Shown here: in pieces, positions 39,237 through 48,064 of the stretch
Layout of the letters: each line of letters begins with the position of its first letter
Numbering within the stretch: position 1 is the stretch's first letter
Assembly (NCBI RefSeq): GCF_011602485.2
Contig: NZ_CP050022.2
Span: 5,600,001-5,664,000 of the forward strand
DNA: 64,000 bases
Origin: Bradyrhizobium sp. 1(2017)
Lineage (GTDB): Bacteria > Pseudomonadota > Alphaproteobacteria > Rhizobiales > Xanthobacteraceae
Reading direction: 5' to 3'
Translations under genes and position numbers: made by a program
The notes under the pieces: generated by a model
Told to the model about the DNA's origin: nothing
The model's database searches: none
What the model saw: only the letters and a program-made list of their open reading frames with translations

Positions 39237-42164
39237 TCACGCGAGCAGCTCATGACCAACGAGGCCGACGAGATGATTGAAGTTGACCGAAAGAAGATCT
39301 GCAAAACTGTCGTCGGCGTGTGTCAGGGCCTCCAGGATCAGAGAGGCTTCGGATGAGGCACGATCCGACGAGACAAGCGTTTCAGGAAAGTGGTCATGGT
39401 GGTTGGATTCGGAAACGTCGGAATTGAATACGAAGGAGTCGTTTGTGGTCGTCACAATTGTCGAACCAGCAGCAGAGGCGCCAATTGCTGATGCCGAAAC
39501 GACTCCATTGCTATTCAGATCCTGATGGAACGCGCTCTCATACGATTGTAGCGCCGTGCTCGTCCCGGAAACGAAACTGAGGACGTTCGTGATGTAATTG
39601 CCATTGGAGTCGGCGCTCCACATGTTGTATTGGCCCGTGCTTACATTCTTCCAGGCCACATTGTAGCCACTGCCGGTCTGCTCTGCCCCGATCGGCGCCC
39701 AGCCGGTCCACATGTCGACCGTGACCGGCGCGCCCGAAAACATGAGTTGGGGCCCGGTTCCGCCTGCCACGGGATTCAGAAAATAGTTATTTCCAACCTG
39801 GACCAAGCTCGTCGAGCCGGCCGTCTCGATCGCAATAGAAGGTGCACCAATCACGCCATCGCCGTTGAGATCCTGATGGAACGTGCTCTCATACGATCGT
39901 AGTGCCGTGCTCGTGCCGGAAACGAAAGTGAGGAGGTTTGTGGTGTAGTTGCCATTGGAGTCGGTGCTCCAGATGTTGTATTGGCCCGTGCTTACATTCT
40001 TCCAAGCCACATTGTAGCCACTGCCGGTTTGCTCTGCCCCGATCGGCGCCCAGCCGGTCCACATGCCGACCGTGACCGGCGCGCCCGAAAACATGAGTTC
40101 GGGTCCGCTTCCGCCTGCCACCGGATTCAGAAAATAGTCGTTTCCAACCTGGACCAGGCTCGTTGAGCCGACGGTTTCGATCGCTATCGACGGCGCGCCA
40201 ATCAGGCCATTGCCATTGAGATCCTGATGGAACGTTGTCTCATGCGATTGTAGCAGCGTGCTCGTCCCGGCTGCGAAGCTGAGAAGGTTCGTGACGTAAT
40301 TGCCATTCGAATCGGTGCTCCAGATATTGTATTGGCCCGTCCCCGCATTCTTCCACGCCACGACGTAGCCGCTACCGGTCTGCTCTGCCCCGATCGGTGC
40401 CCAGCCCGTCCACATGCCGACCGTGACCGACGCGCCCGAAAACATGAGCTCGGGCCCGCTTCCGCCTGCCACGGGGTTCAGAAAATAGTTACTCCCAACC
40501 TGCGCCAAGATCGTTGAACCGGCTGACTCAATCGCTATCGTCGGCGCACCAATTGCCCCATCGCCATTTAGGTCCTGGTGGAACAATGGTTCATACGATT
40601 GCAGCCCGACGTTGGCACCCGGGGCAAAACTCAATAGATTCGTGATGTAGTTGCCATTCGAGTCGGTGCTCCAAATATTATACTGCCCCGTACTCGTATT
40701 TTTCCAGGCCACATCGTAACCACCAGCCGTTTGCTCCGCTCCTATCGGGGCCCAACCCGCCCACATGTCGACCGCGACCGGCGCGCCGCTAAATTTCAGC
40801 TGCGGTCCCGTTGCGTTGGGAATAGGGTTCATGGAGTAAGTGTTTCCGACCTGCACCAAACTCGTCGTCCCGAGCGCCTCGATCACTATTGGCGTCAAGA
40901 ACGTGGGGCTTGCGATCGTTCCGTTCGCGAATTTGAAGTACTCTACTCCTGTAACGGTATCTGCACCGTCAGCAGGACCGACGCGCTGATCGACTACGGT
41001 GAAGGTCTGCGTGTTCGCGTCGTACGAGATCGCATAGTTGGCTTGGTTGCCCGAATACACGACGATATCGCTACCGGCGCCGCCTATGATCGTGTCGTTG
41101 CCGCCGCCGCCAGTGATCGTATCGTTGCCCGAACCGCCGCTCAACGTGTTGGCGATCGCGTTACCCACCAGCGTGTCGTTGCCGCTGCCGCCGCTGGCGT
41201 TGTCGATGTAGGAGCGTGCGTCGCCGTTATAGAGATAGGCATTGTAGACGTTGCCCGATGCGTAATGGCCGTTGCCGAGATTGGCCAACTGCACCGACGA
41301 GAGCAGCGACGCCGCACCAGGATTGAGGTTGATGCTCAAACTCGTCGTGTAGTTCGACAGGTCATAGGTATCGACGCCGCCGCCGTCCCAGACCGTCTCG
41401 TAAATGCGATTGGCCGAGCCACCGACGCCGCCGCCCGGCGCGAGCTGCGCGATGCCGTTGATGAATTGCTGCCCGGTGGTCGGATTCCAAGTATAGACCG
41501 TATTGCTGCTCTGGGTCGTGTAGTCCGCGCCGTACATGGTCTGGAGCGCGAGGATATCGTTCGCCATATAGGTCTGCGAAAATCCGTAGGCCTCGTTGGT
41601 GTAGCCACCCGTGGTCGAGGCCCCGACATAGCTGCGATAGCTCATGACGGTATATTCGCTGCTGTCGTGCGCGCTCGGCACAGCGACGTTGCCGGGGCCG
41701 CCGGCCTCCTGACTGTGTTTGAGGCCGAGAGCGTGGCCGAGCTCGTGCAGCGCGGTCGTGAAATAATAATTGCCGAGCTTGGCGAGCGAGAAATTGTACT
41801 GGGTCCCGAACCAGACGTCGCCGCCGGAGGCATAGTTGCCGGGATAGTAGGCGTAGGCGGTCGGGTTGGCGGCCGGGGACTGCGCGACCATGATGTCGGC
41901 GCCGTTCGTGCCCGTGTACTGGATGTCCGCGTTGGTGTAGCCGAGGATCAATCCGATCGCGTAGTTGATCGCCGCCTGGATCTGGGTTGGTGCCGCGGCA
42001 AAGCCCGAGATGGTCGGTTCGCCGCTGCCCCCGTAATAGGGATTGGAGTAGTCGCTCGCCGCATCGGGAAAGCTGTAATTGATCGTGCCGGTCCATTTGT
42101 ATCCGGACAGCAGGCCGTCGATCTCGGCGTTGTTGGTGGCACTGACGTTAACAGCGGTGGCCAA
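39237..42164 (-). CDS. serralysin-type RTX metalloprotease with four C-terminal repeats
   Basis: 975 residues, TTG start with GGAGAG five bases upstream. The zinc site HELGHALGLKH is at 140-150, with a Met-turn VMSYRSY at 173-179, the metzincin serralysin pattern. Calcium-binding RTX repeats (GGSGNDTLVGN, GGSGNDTI, GGGGNDTI, GGAGSDI) span about 325-366. From 428 to 895 lie four 117-residue repeats, each containing WAPIGAEQT, VAWKN, GQYN and an EF-hand-like loop such as DLNGDGVIG. There is no N-terminal signal peptide, which suits type I secretion directed by the C-terminal end; no transporter genes are nearby. A secreted calcium-dependent protease or surface adhesin-protease is likely. Confidence 0.88.
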   Translation of the reverse strand: MATAVNVSATNNAEIDGLLSGYKWTGTINYSFPDAASDYSNPYYGGSGEPTISGFAAAPTQIQAAINYAIGLILGYTNADIQYTGTNGADIMVAQSPAANPTAYAYYPGNYASGGDVWFGTQYNFSLAKLGNYYFTTALHELGHALGLKHSQEAGGPGNVAVPSAHDSSEYTVMSYRSYVGASTTGGYTNEAYGFSQTYMANDILALQTMYGADYTTQSSNTVYTWNPTTGQQFINGIAQLAPGGGVGGSANRIYETVWDGGGVDTYDLSNYTTSLSINLNPGAASLLSSVQLANLGNGHYASGNVYNAYLYNGDARSYIDNASGGSGNDTLVGNAIANTLSGGSGNDTITGGGGNDTIIGGAGSDIVVYSGNQANYAISYDANTQTFTVVDQRVGPADGADTVTGVEYFKFANGTIASPTFLTPIVIEALGTTSLVQVGNTYSMNPIPNATGPQLKFSGAPVAVDMWAGWAPIGAEQTAGGYDVAWKNTSTGQYNIWSTDSNGNYITNLLSFAPGANVGLQSYEPLFHQDLNGDGAIGAPTIAIESAGSTILAQVGSNYFLNPVAGGSGPELMFSGASVTVGMWTGWAPIGAEQTGSGYVVAWKNAGTGQYNIWSTDSNGNYVTNLLSFAAGTSTLLQSHETTFHQDLNGNGLIGAPSIAIETVGSTSLVQVGNDYFLNPVAGGSGPELMFSGAPVTVGMWTGWAPIGAEQTGSGYNVAWKNVSTGQYNIWSTDSNGNYTTNLLTFVSGTSTALRSYESTFHQDLNGDGVIGAPSIAIETAGSTSLVQVGNNYFLNPVAGGTGPQLMFSGAPVTVDMWTGWAPIGAEQTGSGYNVAWKNVSTGQYNMWSADSNGNYITNVLSFVSGTSTALQSYESAFHQDLNSNGVVSASAIGASAAGSTIVTTTNDSFVFNSDVSESNHHDHFPETLVSSDRASSEASLILEALTHADDSFADLLSVNFNHLVGLVGHELLA
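39480..40883 (-). repeat. four tandem 351-bp repeats in the metalloprotease gene
   Basis: Four in-frame copies: 40533-40883, 40182-40532, 39831-40181 and 39480-39830 (residues 428-544, 545-661, 662-778, 779-895). Copies 2 to 4 are very similar over nearly all 117 residues, copy 1 less so, and copy 4 loses the GDGxIG end. This suggests recent duplication from the middle outward. Each carries two aromatic-rich blocks and a dockerin-like calcium loop. Confidence 0.85.
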
Positions 42165-42357
42165 TGGACTCTCCGGAGCAACCCCATCGCGCGATTCGGG
42201 CGAGGCGCGTGATTCTAGCTTCAGAGGTAAACGTTTGACTTAAGTTTGGCGGCTGCGTGCACGCCCCTTCCACAATGTTGTGCTAGCCATCAAATTCCGT
42301 AGTCGTACGGCCTGGCCCTTTCCGTAGACATACGGGGCCCGAACCGGAGATGCAAGC

Positions 42358-42696
42358 TTGCGCCTGCGCGATCATCCCTCGAGGAAAAAACCTGGCTCCC
42401 TCGCGGCCGGTCTCATCTGCGCCCTCGCGGTGGTCGCCGGGCCCGATCGCCTATCCATCGGAGAACAGCCTGTCATGGTCGGGAAAGCCAAAGCGGACGG
42501 CGGCAAGGAGAGCGGCAAGGCCGGCCGCGCGCCCTCCATGCCGATGGCTCGCGATCCCTCCGTTGCCGTGGCGGAGGAATACGAAGCCGCGCGCCGGAAG
42601 GGTACGCGGGAGGCGCTCGAGCTCTTCATTGCGCGCCACAGCGATGACCCGCTGGCCGAGCAGGCACGTGCGGAACTGAAGCGCCTGTCGCGCTGA
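42358..42696 (+). CDS. small basic protein with a C-terminal helical repeat-like segment
   Basis: 112 residues, TTG start preceded by GGAGA at 7 bases. A hydrophobic stretch (SLAAGLICALAVVAG) near residue 14-28 could be a signal peptide. The C-terminal 40 residues (EEYEAARRKGTREALELF, then RHSDDPLAEQARAELKRL) resemble a single TPR-like helical hairpin seen at the end of alphaproteobacterial caspase-like and hypothetical proteins. Function unknown; an overlapping ATG frame at 42350 looks non-coding by comparison. Confidence 0.5.
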   Translation: MRLRDHPSRKKPGSLAAGLICALAVVAGPDRLSIGEQPVMVGKAKADGGKESGKAGRAPSMPMARDPSVAVAEEYEAARRKGTREALELFIARHSDDPLAEQARAELKRLSR

Positions 42697-42827
42697 TCCA
42701 TTCACGCAGCGCGGCAAACCTGCATCAGCCATCGCATTTCGACAGGCGGCATCCGCGCCGGGCCAGACTTGTCGCATGGCCGTTGGGCACTATGCTAGGC
42801 CTGCAATCTGTCCCGGAGCCTTTCACG

Positions 42828-44021
42828 ATGCCCTTTCCGCATGCCTCGGAAGCCCTGTCGCGCTTCACCGTGCTCGATCTGACCCGCGTCCGCTCCGGGC
42901 CCACCTGCGTGCGGCAGCTCGCGGACTGGGGCGCCAACGTGATCAAGATCGACGCGCTGACAGAGGATGCCGGCGGCGAGCAGCCGGGCGGACCGCGGCG
43001 CGGCTCCGACTTCCAGAATTTGCACCGCAACAAGCGGGCGATGACGCTGAACCTGAAGGACGAACGCGGGCTGGCGGTATTCAAGCGCCTTGCCGCCAAG
43101 GCCGATGTCGTGGTCGAGAATTTTCGGCCCGATGTGAAGAAGAAGCTCGGCATCGACTACGACAGCCTCGCTGCCATCAATCCGCGCATCGTCTATGGCA
43201 GCATCTCGGGCTTCGGCCAGGATGGCCCCTACCACAAGCGGCCCGGCTTCGATCAGATCGCGCAAGGCATGGGTGGGCTGATGTCGATCACCGGCGCACC
43301 GGGTGAAGGTCCAATGCGGGTCGGCATCCCCGTCGCCGACCTCACCGCGGGCCTGTTCTGCGCCATGGGGATCCTCACCGCGCTGCTCGAGCGCGAGGTC
43401 TCGGGCAAGGGCCAATGGGTGCAGACGTCGCTGCTGCAGGCCCAGATCTTCATGCTCGACTTCCAGGCCGCGCGCTGGCTGATGGAGAAAGAGGTCGCCA
43501 AGCAGGCCGGCAACAACCACCCGACCAGCATCCCGACCGGCGTGTTCAAGACCTCGGACGGCTACATCAACATCGCCACCACGGGAGGCCGTATCTGGGA
43601 GCGCTGTGCCCAGGCGATCGGCGCCCCGGAGCTCTATGCCCATCCCGACTACGCGACGGCCCCTGCCCGCTCCAGGAACCGCGACGCGCTCAACGCCGAG
43701 ATCGAGAAGCGCACCGTGACGAAGTCGACGGAGACCTGGGTCCGCGAGCTCAACGAGGCCGGCGTGCCCTGCGGGCCGATCTATGCCATCGACCAGATGT
43801 TCGAGGACGCGCAGGTCAAGCATCTCGGCATCGCGCAGGACGTGCCGAACGACGATGATCGCCACATCCGCCTGGTCGGCCAGCCGGTGACGCTGTCGCG
43901 CACGCCGACCAGGATGGTGGCGCGGCCGCCGGAATTCGGCGAGCAGACCGACGAGGTGCTCGCTGAATTTGGCTTCAACAAGGAAGAAATCGCTCGCTTA
44001 AGAGAGGCCAAAGTCGTCTAA
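42828..44021 (+). CDS. CaiB/BaiF-family (class III) CoA transferase
   Basis: 397 residues. ATG 42828 is preferred over 42783 because the conserved FTVLDLTRVRSGPTCVRQLA begins soon after. Other family marks: NKRAMTLNLKDERG, VVVENFRPDVKKKLGIDY, GSISGFGQDGPY, GFDQIAQGMGGLM and VPCGPIYAIDQM. It moves CoA between carboxylic acids; the short-chain acid is unknown. No partner gene is adjacent; the minus-strand decayed frame converges on its stop. Confidence 0.88.
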   Translation: MPFPHASEALSRFTVLDLTRVRSGPTCVRQLADWGANVIKIDALTEDAGGEQPGGPRRGSDFQNLHRNKRAMTLNLKDERGLAVFKRLAAKADVVVENFRPDVKKKLGIDYDSLAAINPRIVYGSISGFGQDGPYHKRPGFDQIAQGMGGLMSITGAPGEGPMRVGIPVADLTAGLFCAMGILTALLEREVSGKGQWVQTSLLQAQIFMLDFQAARWLMEKEVAKQAGNNHPTSIPTGVFKTSDGYINIATTGGRIWERCAQAIGAPELYAHPDYATAPARSRNRDALNAEIEKRTVTKSTETWVRELNEAGVPCGPIYAIDQMFEDAQVKHLGIAQDVPNDDDRHIRLVGQPVTLSRTPTRMVARPPEFGEQTDEVLAEFGFNKEEIARLREAKVV

Positions 44022-44371
44022 ACTTGGCTGCTCGATACGAAGTGAAAGATCAACGCGGCGCAATAGGCGATAGGAATTGCCCTTACTTGGACCCTCGTTC
44101 CCTTTTCTAGGGTGTTATTTGAGCAAACGGTAACATGACCAGTCGAAATATCTTTCATCCGATCTGCCTGGTTTGCCAGTCCGTTTACCAACGTCCCATA
44201 CGAGCCGTAGTAAGAGAGGGGTAGGATATTAGCCGATGCATAAGGTGCGGCGAGATCATCGCAACCGTACTTTCGAGGGCTGTTCAGCCGGTTTGTAACA
44301 CGAAGTTCAATTTTGCGAGGGCTAAAGCGAATGAATCCGCGAACCGAGTCCGACGGGCATTTCTCAGCAAG
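44018..44371 (-). pseudogene. decayed reading frame in a low-GC patch
   Basis: The minus strand stays open for 117 codons from 44371 to a stop at 44018-44020, with sensible composition (for example GFIRFSPRKIELRVTNRL) but no ATG, GTG or TTG in its first two thirds; an in-frame TGA at 44372-44374 separates it from SERPDVPP in the same frame. A neighbouring frame just upstream reads LLDEASSNNKIFVVGLLSF, which may be the original start after one frameshift. I recognise no family. The rest of 44372-44488 shows nothing else. Confidence 0.3.
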
Positions 44372-44488
44372 TCATGGTGGCACGTCTGGCCTCTCAGAAA
44401 ACTTAGCAAGCCAACCACGAAGATCTTGTTGTTACTCGATGCTTCATCAAGAAGCAGAACTCCTTACATCATCTAAGAGTGGTGATTG

Positions 44489-44866
44489 ATGCCTCGTCTG
44501 GTCTACATCAACGAGAGGTTTGGCCACGATGCAACGATCGTCCTAGACAGTGGAGACGCATGTTGGATATCCGTCGGTAAGAAGGGCGTCTTAGTCCGCT
44601 CTCACAGGGACAACTTCTGGGGCGGATTGCTGGGCAGCCTGTTTGGTACGAAACTCTACCAGGAACGGGACGTCTACCGAGCGCTAAGCGTTGCTCAAGC
44701 GCTGGCTGCAACTTTTCGGCCGGTTCCTCAAATTGGGTGCAAGGACGTCATATTGAAATCGTTCTGCACGGCAGTCTGGCACTGCTCATCACCTGAGCAA
44801 GTCAAGAATGCTTTGAATGAGCCCGCTTGGCTCGAGGAGCAACGTTCTGTCGGTCAGCCCCGATGA
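44489..44866 (+). CDS. hypothetical protein in a low-GC patch
   Basis: 125 residues from ATG 44489 (TTG 44486 is also possible). It reads like a real soluble protein, with YINERFGHDATIVLDSG, ISVGKKGVLVRSHRDNFWG and two Cys-containing segments, but I know no family. Codon use is less GC-rich than the flanking genes, as in the rest of 44.0-45.8 kb, suggesting acquisition by transfer. It lies just upstream of the truncated phage-type gene. Confidence 0.45.
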   Translation: MPRLVYINERFGHDATIVLDSGDACWISVGKKGVLVRSHRDNFWGGLLGSLFGTKLYQERDVYRALSVAQALAATFRPVPQIGCKDVILKSFCTAVWHCSSPEQVKNALNEPAWLEEQRSVGQPR

Positions 44867-44974
44867 AGCCACTTCCCAGAATCCCCTTTTAACGAATGAG
44901 AACGCTGCGTAGCTGTATGCGGGGGTACCCGGGCCCTCTTGCAAATTTCTATTCCGACCATATTTTCTGAAATT

Positions 44975-45616
44975 ATGAATACGCGTAGTAGAGTTGGTGT
45001 GGATCACGATCCCACGCGCAGGCGGACGCGATGGCGAGTGAAGTGGGGAATGCCAGCCCGCGCCGCTGGCGGATTCGCCAGAGCAGTTGCCCTATCTCGC
45101 GACGAGCGAAGCGAGATTGCTCGCGAAGCCGCTAAGGCCCGCTGGGCAAGAAACTTGCCGCATGCCACGCATGAAGGTGTCGTCCGACTTGGCGACGTTG
45201 AAATTGAGGTTATGGTCCTCAACAATGGGCAGCGCGTGGTCACTCAAAGTGGCCTCCTGACCGCGCTGGGTTGTGATCAACGCTCCAAAGGACGTCAGTC
45301 CCACAGAAGCATCGCGAAGCTGCCTGCCTTTTTGGGAGTACAGAATCTAAAGCCCTTTATCTCCAGAGAATTGATCGTAACGGCCAGCCGCATTGAATTC
45401 CGCACCGCACAAGGCATGAAGGCGTTCGGCTACGTCGCGAATTTCCTCCCGGAGGTCTGTGATATGTTTGCGCGCGCCCAGCTGGCCGGAGTTCTGAAGG
45501 TCCCCCAGCGCTGCATGGCGGACCGCGCTAAAACCGTCGCAGAGCAGCTCCGACGCTTTGGTACGATTCGCCTCATTGATGAAGCTACAGGGTTCCAAAA
45601 CGTTCGCGAAGAGTAG
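44975..45616 (+). pseudogene. P63C-domain phage-type protein, 3'-truncated
   Basis: 213 residues from ATG 44975 (frame to 44939). The segment LSRDERSEIAREAAKARWA, then ATHEGVVRLGDVEIEVMVL, VVTQSGLLTALG, FLGVQNLKPFI, FRTAQGMKAFGY, FLPEVCDMFARAQLAGVL and LIDEATGFQNVRE follows the P63C domain family found in phages and genomic islands. Family members continue past DEATGYQ for about 100 residues; here a TAG ends the frame at once and no other frame nearby continues it. The gene is thus probably a remnant of an element. Family call by recalled pattern only. Confidence 0.65.
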
Positions 45617-45812
45617 AACAAACTTTCTAAAACGAGAATTTGCCTCACCCACGATGCGAATGAAATCTACGGACCCAGGACCGAATTGACACGACACAAG
45701 CCGGTTTTTCGCTAACCACGAAGTTTAGCCACTGCCGTAGAAGGAAACATTTGGGGCGCGTAGGACCACGACGGAACTAACCCCAAGTACCTACAAGTTT
45801 GAGGAGTTTTCC

Positions 45813-47330
45813 CTAGCGCGGCGCCGGCTTGCCCGCCTGCGTCAATCCGACACGGGCGAGCAAACCGTCGATCACCGGCCAGAACAGCAGCACGATCGCC
45901 AGCGTCGTGATCGAGCCGACCAGTCCGTTCGACCAGAACACCTTGAGGTTGCCGCCCGAGCCGATCATCGACAGGCGGAAGGCATCTTCGGCGCGGTTGC
46001 CGAGCACGAGCGCCAGCGTGAACGGCGCCAGGGGAATGCCGATCTTCTTGAAGACATAACCGACGACGCCGAAGCCCAGCATCAGCCAGATGTCGAACAT
46101 CGCGTTCTGGATCGCATAGGCGCCGATAGCGCAGGACACCACGATCATGGGCGCGACCGCAGCGAAGGGTACGCGCAGGATCGAGGCGAAGATCGGCACC
46201 GTGGTCAGCACCAGCACGAGGCCGACGACGTTGCCGAGATACATCGAGGCGATCAGGCCCCAGACGAAGTCCTTGTGCTCGACGAACAGCAGCGGGCCTG
46301 GATTGAGGCCCCAGACCATCAGGCCGCCGAGCAGGATCGCGGCGGTACCGGAGCCGGGAATGCCGAGCGCCAGCATCGGCAGCAGGGCCGAGGTGCCGGA
46401 GGCATGCGCCGCCGTCTCGGGCGCGAATACGCCTTCGATGCGGCCCTTGCCGAAGCTCTCGGGCTCCTTGGCGAAGCGCTTTGCCAGATTGTAGCCCATG
46501 AAGGAGGCTGCGATCGCGCCGCCCGGCGTGATGCCGAGCCAGCAGCCGATGAAAGAGGAGCGCAGCAGCGTCACCCAATATTTCGGCAGGTCCCTCCAGA
46601 CGCCGAGCACGACGCGGAGCGAGATGCTCGCCGCGTGTCCGCGCAGCGCCAGCCGCTCCTCCATCGTCAGCAGGATCTCGCTGATGCCGAACAGGCCGAT
46701 GACGGCGACCAGGAAGTTGATGCCGCGCAACAGCTCGGCCGAGCCGAAGGTCATACGCAACTGGCCCGAGACCGTGTCCATGCCGACGCCGGCGAGCAGC
46801 AGGCCGAGCGACATCGAGATGACGGTCTTGTGCTTGGCCTCGCGTCCGAGGCCGACGAAGGAGCAGAAGGTCAGCAGATAGACCGCGAAGAACTCGGGCG
46901 GTCCGAATTTCAGCGCGAAGGACGAGATCATCGGCGCGAGGAAGGTGATCAGCATCACCGCGACCAGCGAGCCGATGAAGGAGGACGTGAACGCCGCGGT
47001 CAGCGCCTCCGCCGCCCTGCCCTGCTGCGCCATCGGATAGCCGTCGAACGTGGTCGCGACCGACCAGGCCTCCCCGGGGATGTTGAACAGGATCGAGGTG
47101 ATCGCGCCGCCGAACAGCGCGCCCCAATAGATACAGGAGAGCATCACGATCGCCGAGGTCGGATCCATCGTGAAGGTGAGCGGCAACAGGATCGCAACGC
47201 CGTTGGGGCCGCCGAGCCCCGGCAGCACGCCGACGAAGATGCCGAGCACCAGCCCGACCATCATCAGCACGAGCGTCTTCCACGTCAGCAGGACGGCGAA
47301 GCCGTGAAGCAGGAGACCGAGAGCTTCCAT
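45813..47330 (-). CDS. tctA: tripartite tricarboxylate transporter large permease TctA
   Basis: 505 residues, about 11-12 membrane helices. It carries the family GLPGLGGPNGVAILLPLTF motif near residue 42 and GALFGGAITSILFNIPGE near 89, both conserved in TctA. It forms the channel with TctB and is fed by the TctC binding protein. Follows tctB by 12 bases and ends the tctC-tctB-tctA operon on the minus strand. Confidence 0.94.
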   Translation of the reverse strand: MEALGLLLHGFAVLLTWKTLVLMMVGLVLGIFVGVLPGLGGPNGVAILLPLTFTMDPTSAIVMLSCIYWGALFGGAITSILFNIPGEAWSVATTFDGYPMAQQGRAAEALTAAFTSSFIGSLVAVMLITFLAPMISSFALKFGPPEFFAVYLLTFCSFVGLGREAKHKTVISMSLGLLLAGVGMDTVSGQLRMTFGSAELLRGINFLVAVIGLFGISEILLTMEERLALRGHAASISLRVVLGVWRDLPKYWVTLLRSSFIGCWLGITPGGAIAASFMGYNLAKRFAKEPESFGKGRIEGVFAPETAAHASGTSALLPMLALGIPGSGTAAILLGGLMVWGLNPGPLLFVEHKDFVWGLIASMYLGNVVGLVLVLTTVPIFASILRVPFAAVAPMIVVSCAIGAYAIQNAMFDIWLMLGFGVVGYVFKKIGIPLAPFTLALVLGNRAEDAFRLSMIGSGGNLKVFWSNGLVGSITTLAIVLLFWPVIDGLLARVGLTQAGKPAPR

Positions 47331-47342
47331 CGCGGACCCGTC

Positions 47343-47885
47343 CTAGCGCCCGAAGGCCGCTTCGAGCGGCCCTTTCGGCATGATGACGTCGAAGGCGACA
47401 TCGAAGGTGACGAACATGATTGCCGTGAACACGAGAGCGGTGAGCAGCGACTTCCACAGCGCGATCTTGCCGACGAAGCGCATGAAGCCGGAGATCAGCA
47501 GGAAGCTCGCGACATAGAGGCCGAGGAACTGCGTCACCAGGCAGAACAGCAGCGTCGGCACGAACACCGCCATCACGCGGCGGGCTTGCGCGCGCGTGAC
47601 GAAGGTCTCGCGCGCCGCGCGGTGCGCGACGAGCGCCACGATCAGGCCGTAGAGGCTGCCGCCGCCGAGGATGATGCAGAGGTAGAAGGGGAAATAGCCG
47701 GGCTCGGGCCCGGTCGCATCCCAGGACGCGCCGGTGCGCCAATTGTCGTAGCCAAGCGTGACGGCAAGGGCCAGCAGCAGGAGACAGACGATGATCTCGA
47801 TCGTGCCGGACGAGACGACGGAGGGCGAGTCGTCCTCGGGCGCGGTCGGATCGTCGACGACGATTTCAAGATCGGTTTGGGACAT
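47343..47885 (-). CDS. tctB: tripartite tricarboxylate transporter small subunit TctB
   Basis: 180 residues with four hydrophobic helices (IEIIVCLLLLALAVTLGY, YLCIILGGGSLYGLIVAL, VFVPTLLFCLVTQFLGLY and TALVFTAIMFVTFDVAF), the TctB layout. N-terminal 30 residues are acidic and cytoplasmic. It lies between tctC and tctA, with a palindromic repeat in the gap to tctC. Confidence 0.9.
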   Translation of the reverse strand: MSQTDLEIVVDDPTAPEDDSPSVVSSGTIEIIVCLLLLALAVTLGYDNWRTGASWDATGPEPGYFPFYLCIILGGGSLYGLIVALVAHRAARETFVTRAQARRVMAVFVPTLLFCLVTQFLGLYVASFLLISGFMRFVGKIALWKSLLTALVFTAIMFVTFDVAFDVIMPKGPLEAAFGR

Positions 47886-47914
47886 GCTGTGTCAGGGACG
47901 GAGTGCGTTCAATT

Positions 47915-48058
47915 CCCCTCTCCCCGCTTGCAGGGAGAGGGTCGAGGTGGAGGGAGAGGCGCCGCGGGACCGGTGAGAACTGGACTCGCGGAGAGCCCCT
48001 CACCCGCATTGCATCCGACGATGCGATGTGACCTCTCCCCGCAGGCGGGGAGAGGTGA
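47915..48058. repeat. palindromic intergenic repeat element
   Basis: Between tctB and tctC. CCTCTCCC pairs with GGGAGAGG (47917-47940); a stronger hairpin of CCTCTCCCCG and CGGGGAGAGG lies at 48033-48056; GCATC/GATGC form a small central stem. The outer arms also pair with each other. This is the pattern of a dispersed intergenic palindrome; within the operon it may weaken transcription into tctB-tctA or protect the tctC message. Confidence 0.7.
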
Positions 48059-48064
48059 AGACCG

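Noticed and set aside
39480..40883. CRISPR array
   Set aside because: The repeats are 351 bases, in frame inside a protein gene and without spacers.
40731..42212. 493-codon plus-strand frame opposite the metalloprotease
   Set aside because: Val/Ile/Arg/Asp monotony typical of the complement of Gly/Asn/Thr-rich repeats; the minus strand has the zinc and RTX motifs.
47915..48058. Insertion sequence between tctC and tctB
   Set aside because: Only palindromes are present; there is no transposase and the flanks show no target duplication.
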